Of a stretch of DNA of 64,000 bases, positions 62,401-64,000 are shown piece by piece; within the stretch, counting starts at the first letter, position 1, and every line of letters starts with the position of its first letter. The position numbers and the translations under genes were made by a program. The notes beneath the pieces were generated by a model, which was given only the letters and a program-made list of their open reading frames with translations, had not been told where the DNA came from and made no database searches. The stretch spans positions 204,616,556 through 204,680,555 of the forward strand of contig RSEF01000001.1 of the NCBI GenBank assembly GCA_003993805.1. The letters are read 5' to 3'. This DNA comes from Himantopus leucocephalus. Taxonomy: Eukaryota > Chordata > Aves > Charadriiformes > Recurvirostridae.

Positions 62401-63734
62401 GAAGACTTGATACTTTCTCAGCAACTGAGTACTGCCACAGGGAAATATGGTAGTATGGTAGCAGGATGCTTTTCTGTCTTTTTGTTTGGTTTTTTTTTTT
62501 CCTGGTTAGAGAAATTTCCCAGAATCTTGGTAGAGGAGGGTGGAGTCAGAGCTTTGGCAGGTGTCTTTAAGCCCATATAATGCTTTCAGTGTATGTTGTA
62601 CTGAGAGGAGGGGAATTTTAAAAGCCTACCTCATTACCCCATCCTTTCTACATGTCTTGTGCTTGCTGTAGGGATGAGGTAGGAATCACCTCACCCAGGT
62701 ATGCCACTGGAACTCATACAGCGTCGGGTCTTTTTTTGTGGCAATTGTTGCTATTTCCCATTATTAGTGAGTAAAGTAATTTTAAGTCCTAGTCCCACAC
62801 TAGAAAGAAACTAAAGGGATGGTATGCAAAGTAGCTGAAAGTAAGTCTTATTAGTTTCAGAGAGAGCTAGGGTGAGGCCAGATCCTGTGTTGCAGGTAGC
62901 GTTCCTGGATGACAGTCAGTAAGAAATCAGCCTTGGAGATTTTATCGAAGATGGCAGTATAACAACAAGTGAAAGAACTTTTGAGGCAAGAGCTTGTGAA
63001 AGAGAAAGACACTTCTTTTCACTTCCACTGCGAATTTTCTATCCAGCTAACTAGTTAAACTTGTTCAGTTCTCATATTCTGTGAGTACTATATTACAGCT
63101 CTTTGCCCTGAAAAGCAAGATGTCCTTATGCTGCAGGTCTAAGACTTGCACAGCAGTTACTTGTTTGGCTCAAGGAAGGTACTGTAATCCTCTCTGAGTA
63201 TTAGAGGTCTTTGACTGCTCCAGGTCATGGAAACCCCATTGTTTTAAATGTAAGCAAACCCGGATGGCCTGGATATGTCAGCCCAGCCAGCATGGGCTCT
63301 GAAACTACTTGCTCTCTTTCTAAGGTAGGTACTACACGTTTCCTCCTCCTTCAACATGTGCCTCCTGTCACTAGCCCCGTCCTCTGATCTGCTTTACCCA
63401 AGGGCTTCTGAAGGAGTCATCAGGAGGCAACCATGCTCCTGTTCCCATGGGGTCTGCTCAGGGGGGATATTCCCCCACTTGATGCTTTGGAGGCTTCTTC
63501 ACGTTCCAATTTTTTTTTTAAATAGGCCAAAAAGGACCTCATCACAAGTTAACAGCAGTGTTCCCTGTTGACTCTTACAGCACATATCCACTCTGTCTGG
63601 ACCAGAGGAGGGGACAGAAGCTATCACAGGACCTCCATGGTCTAGAGGTGACTTCAGCCCTGTTCAGTTAATCTATGCCAATTTGAAAGAATCTGCAAAC
63701 TGGAGGTTAAACATTTGATAATTCTGAAGATACT
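59431..63734. other. Long non-coding stretch
   Basis: No gene, RNA or recognisable mobile element over 4.3 kb. Open frames (up to 112 codons, 60568-60906 plus) show no domain. The part at 61,400-62,300 is slightly GC-richer. A T-run lies at 62,491-62,500. Confidence 0.5.
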
Positions 63735-63790
63735 GAATCATAGAATCATTTAGGTTGGAAAAGACCTTTAAGATCGTTGAGTCCAACTGT
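63735..63790 (-). mobile_element. CR1 LINE 3' tip
   Basis: GAATCATAGAATCATTTAGG and TTGGAAAAGACCTTTAAGATC followed by GAGTCCAACTG is the antisense of a CR1 3' end of the avian type. Only the last ~56 bases of the element are present; minus orientation. Confidence 0.9.
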
Positions 63791-63900
63791 TAATGGCCAC
63801 CTCTAGCAATGCAGAGAGAAGAGAAGAAATGAATGTCAGCAACAGTGGGTTTGGTGTAAGTATAGAAAAGGCATGGAGACTGGTGTTCCCACCATGTCGT

Positions 63901-63956
63901 GGAATCATAGAATGGTTAGAGTTGGAAGGGACCTTAAAGATCTTCTATGTCTAACA
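63901..63956 (-). mobile_element. CR1 LINE 3' tip, second copy
   Basis: GGAATCATAGAATGGTTAGA followed by GTTGGAAGGGACCTTAAAGA is again the antisense of a CR1 3' end, 110 bases to the right of the previous one and in the same orientation. The CATCTAGTCCAAC portion is degraded. It ends 44 bases before the edge of the window. Confidence 0.88.
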
Positions 63957-64000
63957 TAAAAAAATTTCTGATATTTGCTTGTCCTTATATTTTTTTTCCC

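Noticed and set aside
1..64000. CRISPR arrays, insertion sequences, operons or other prokaryotic systems
   Set aside because: The repeat content, the lack of long open frames and the base composition are those of vertebrate nuclear DNA. No regularly spaced direct repeats were seen.

Overview
The window looks like vertebrate nuclear DNA from a bird, or less likely another sauropsid. The main reason is its repeat content. Several CR1-type LINE fragments end in the (CACAGAAT)n or (CATAGAAT)n tips typical of CR1, and older amniote CR1/L3-like copies and MIR-like SINE relics are also present. I see no L1, Alu or B1 elements and no recognisable retroviral LTR. The DNA is mostly AT-rich. The species cannot be named from this sequence.

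I find no protein-coding gene, tRNA or rRNA that I can support. Open frames are short (at most about 216 codons). The longest are antisense frames across CR1 copies or chance frames in GC-rich patches. The window is best read as intergenic or deep-intronic DNA. The only protein relics I recognise are decayed CR1 reverse-transcriptase segments; in each of three copies where the FADD active-site box can be located, it is mutated.

Layout. 0-8 kb: a SINE relic, a small CpG-rich patch with a TATA-like box, an old CR1 relic near 4.4 kb, pyrimidine-rich DNA and a 100-N gap at 7.3 kb. 8-21 kb: a MIR-like relic, a short tandem repeat, a poly-T tract and mostly unique AT-rich DNA. 21-30 kb: two long ancient CR1 relics in minus orientation (21.2-22.5 and 28.6-29.5 kb), a second 100-N gap at 25.4 kb and AT-rich DNA with a conserved-element-like texture. 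30-49 kb: small palindromic MITE-like relics, three copies of an unnamed interspersed repeat (one at 11.9 kb, two at 36.9-38.0 kb) and a run of assembly-made duplications. 49-56 kb: a GC-rich patch with a strong G-quadruplex motif, then the two largest avian-type CR1 copies. 56-64 kb: a plus-strand CR1/L3-like 3' end and two CR1 3' tips at the right edge.

The clearest structure not explained by ordinary biology is technical. Seven single-N joins are each flanked by near-identical direct copies of 26 to about 198 bp. They look like overlapping contig ends, probably the two haplotypes, that were joined but never merged. The pairs carry SNPs and small indels.
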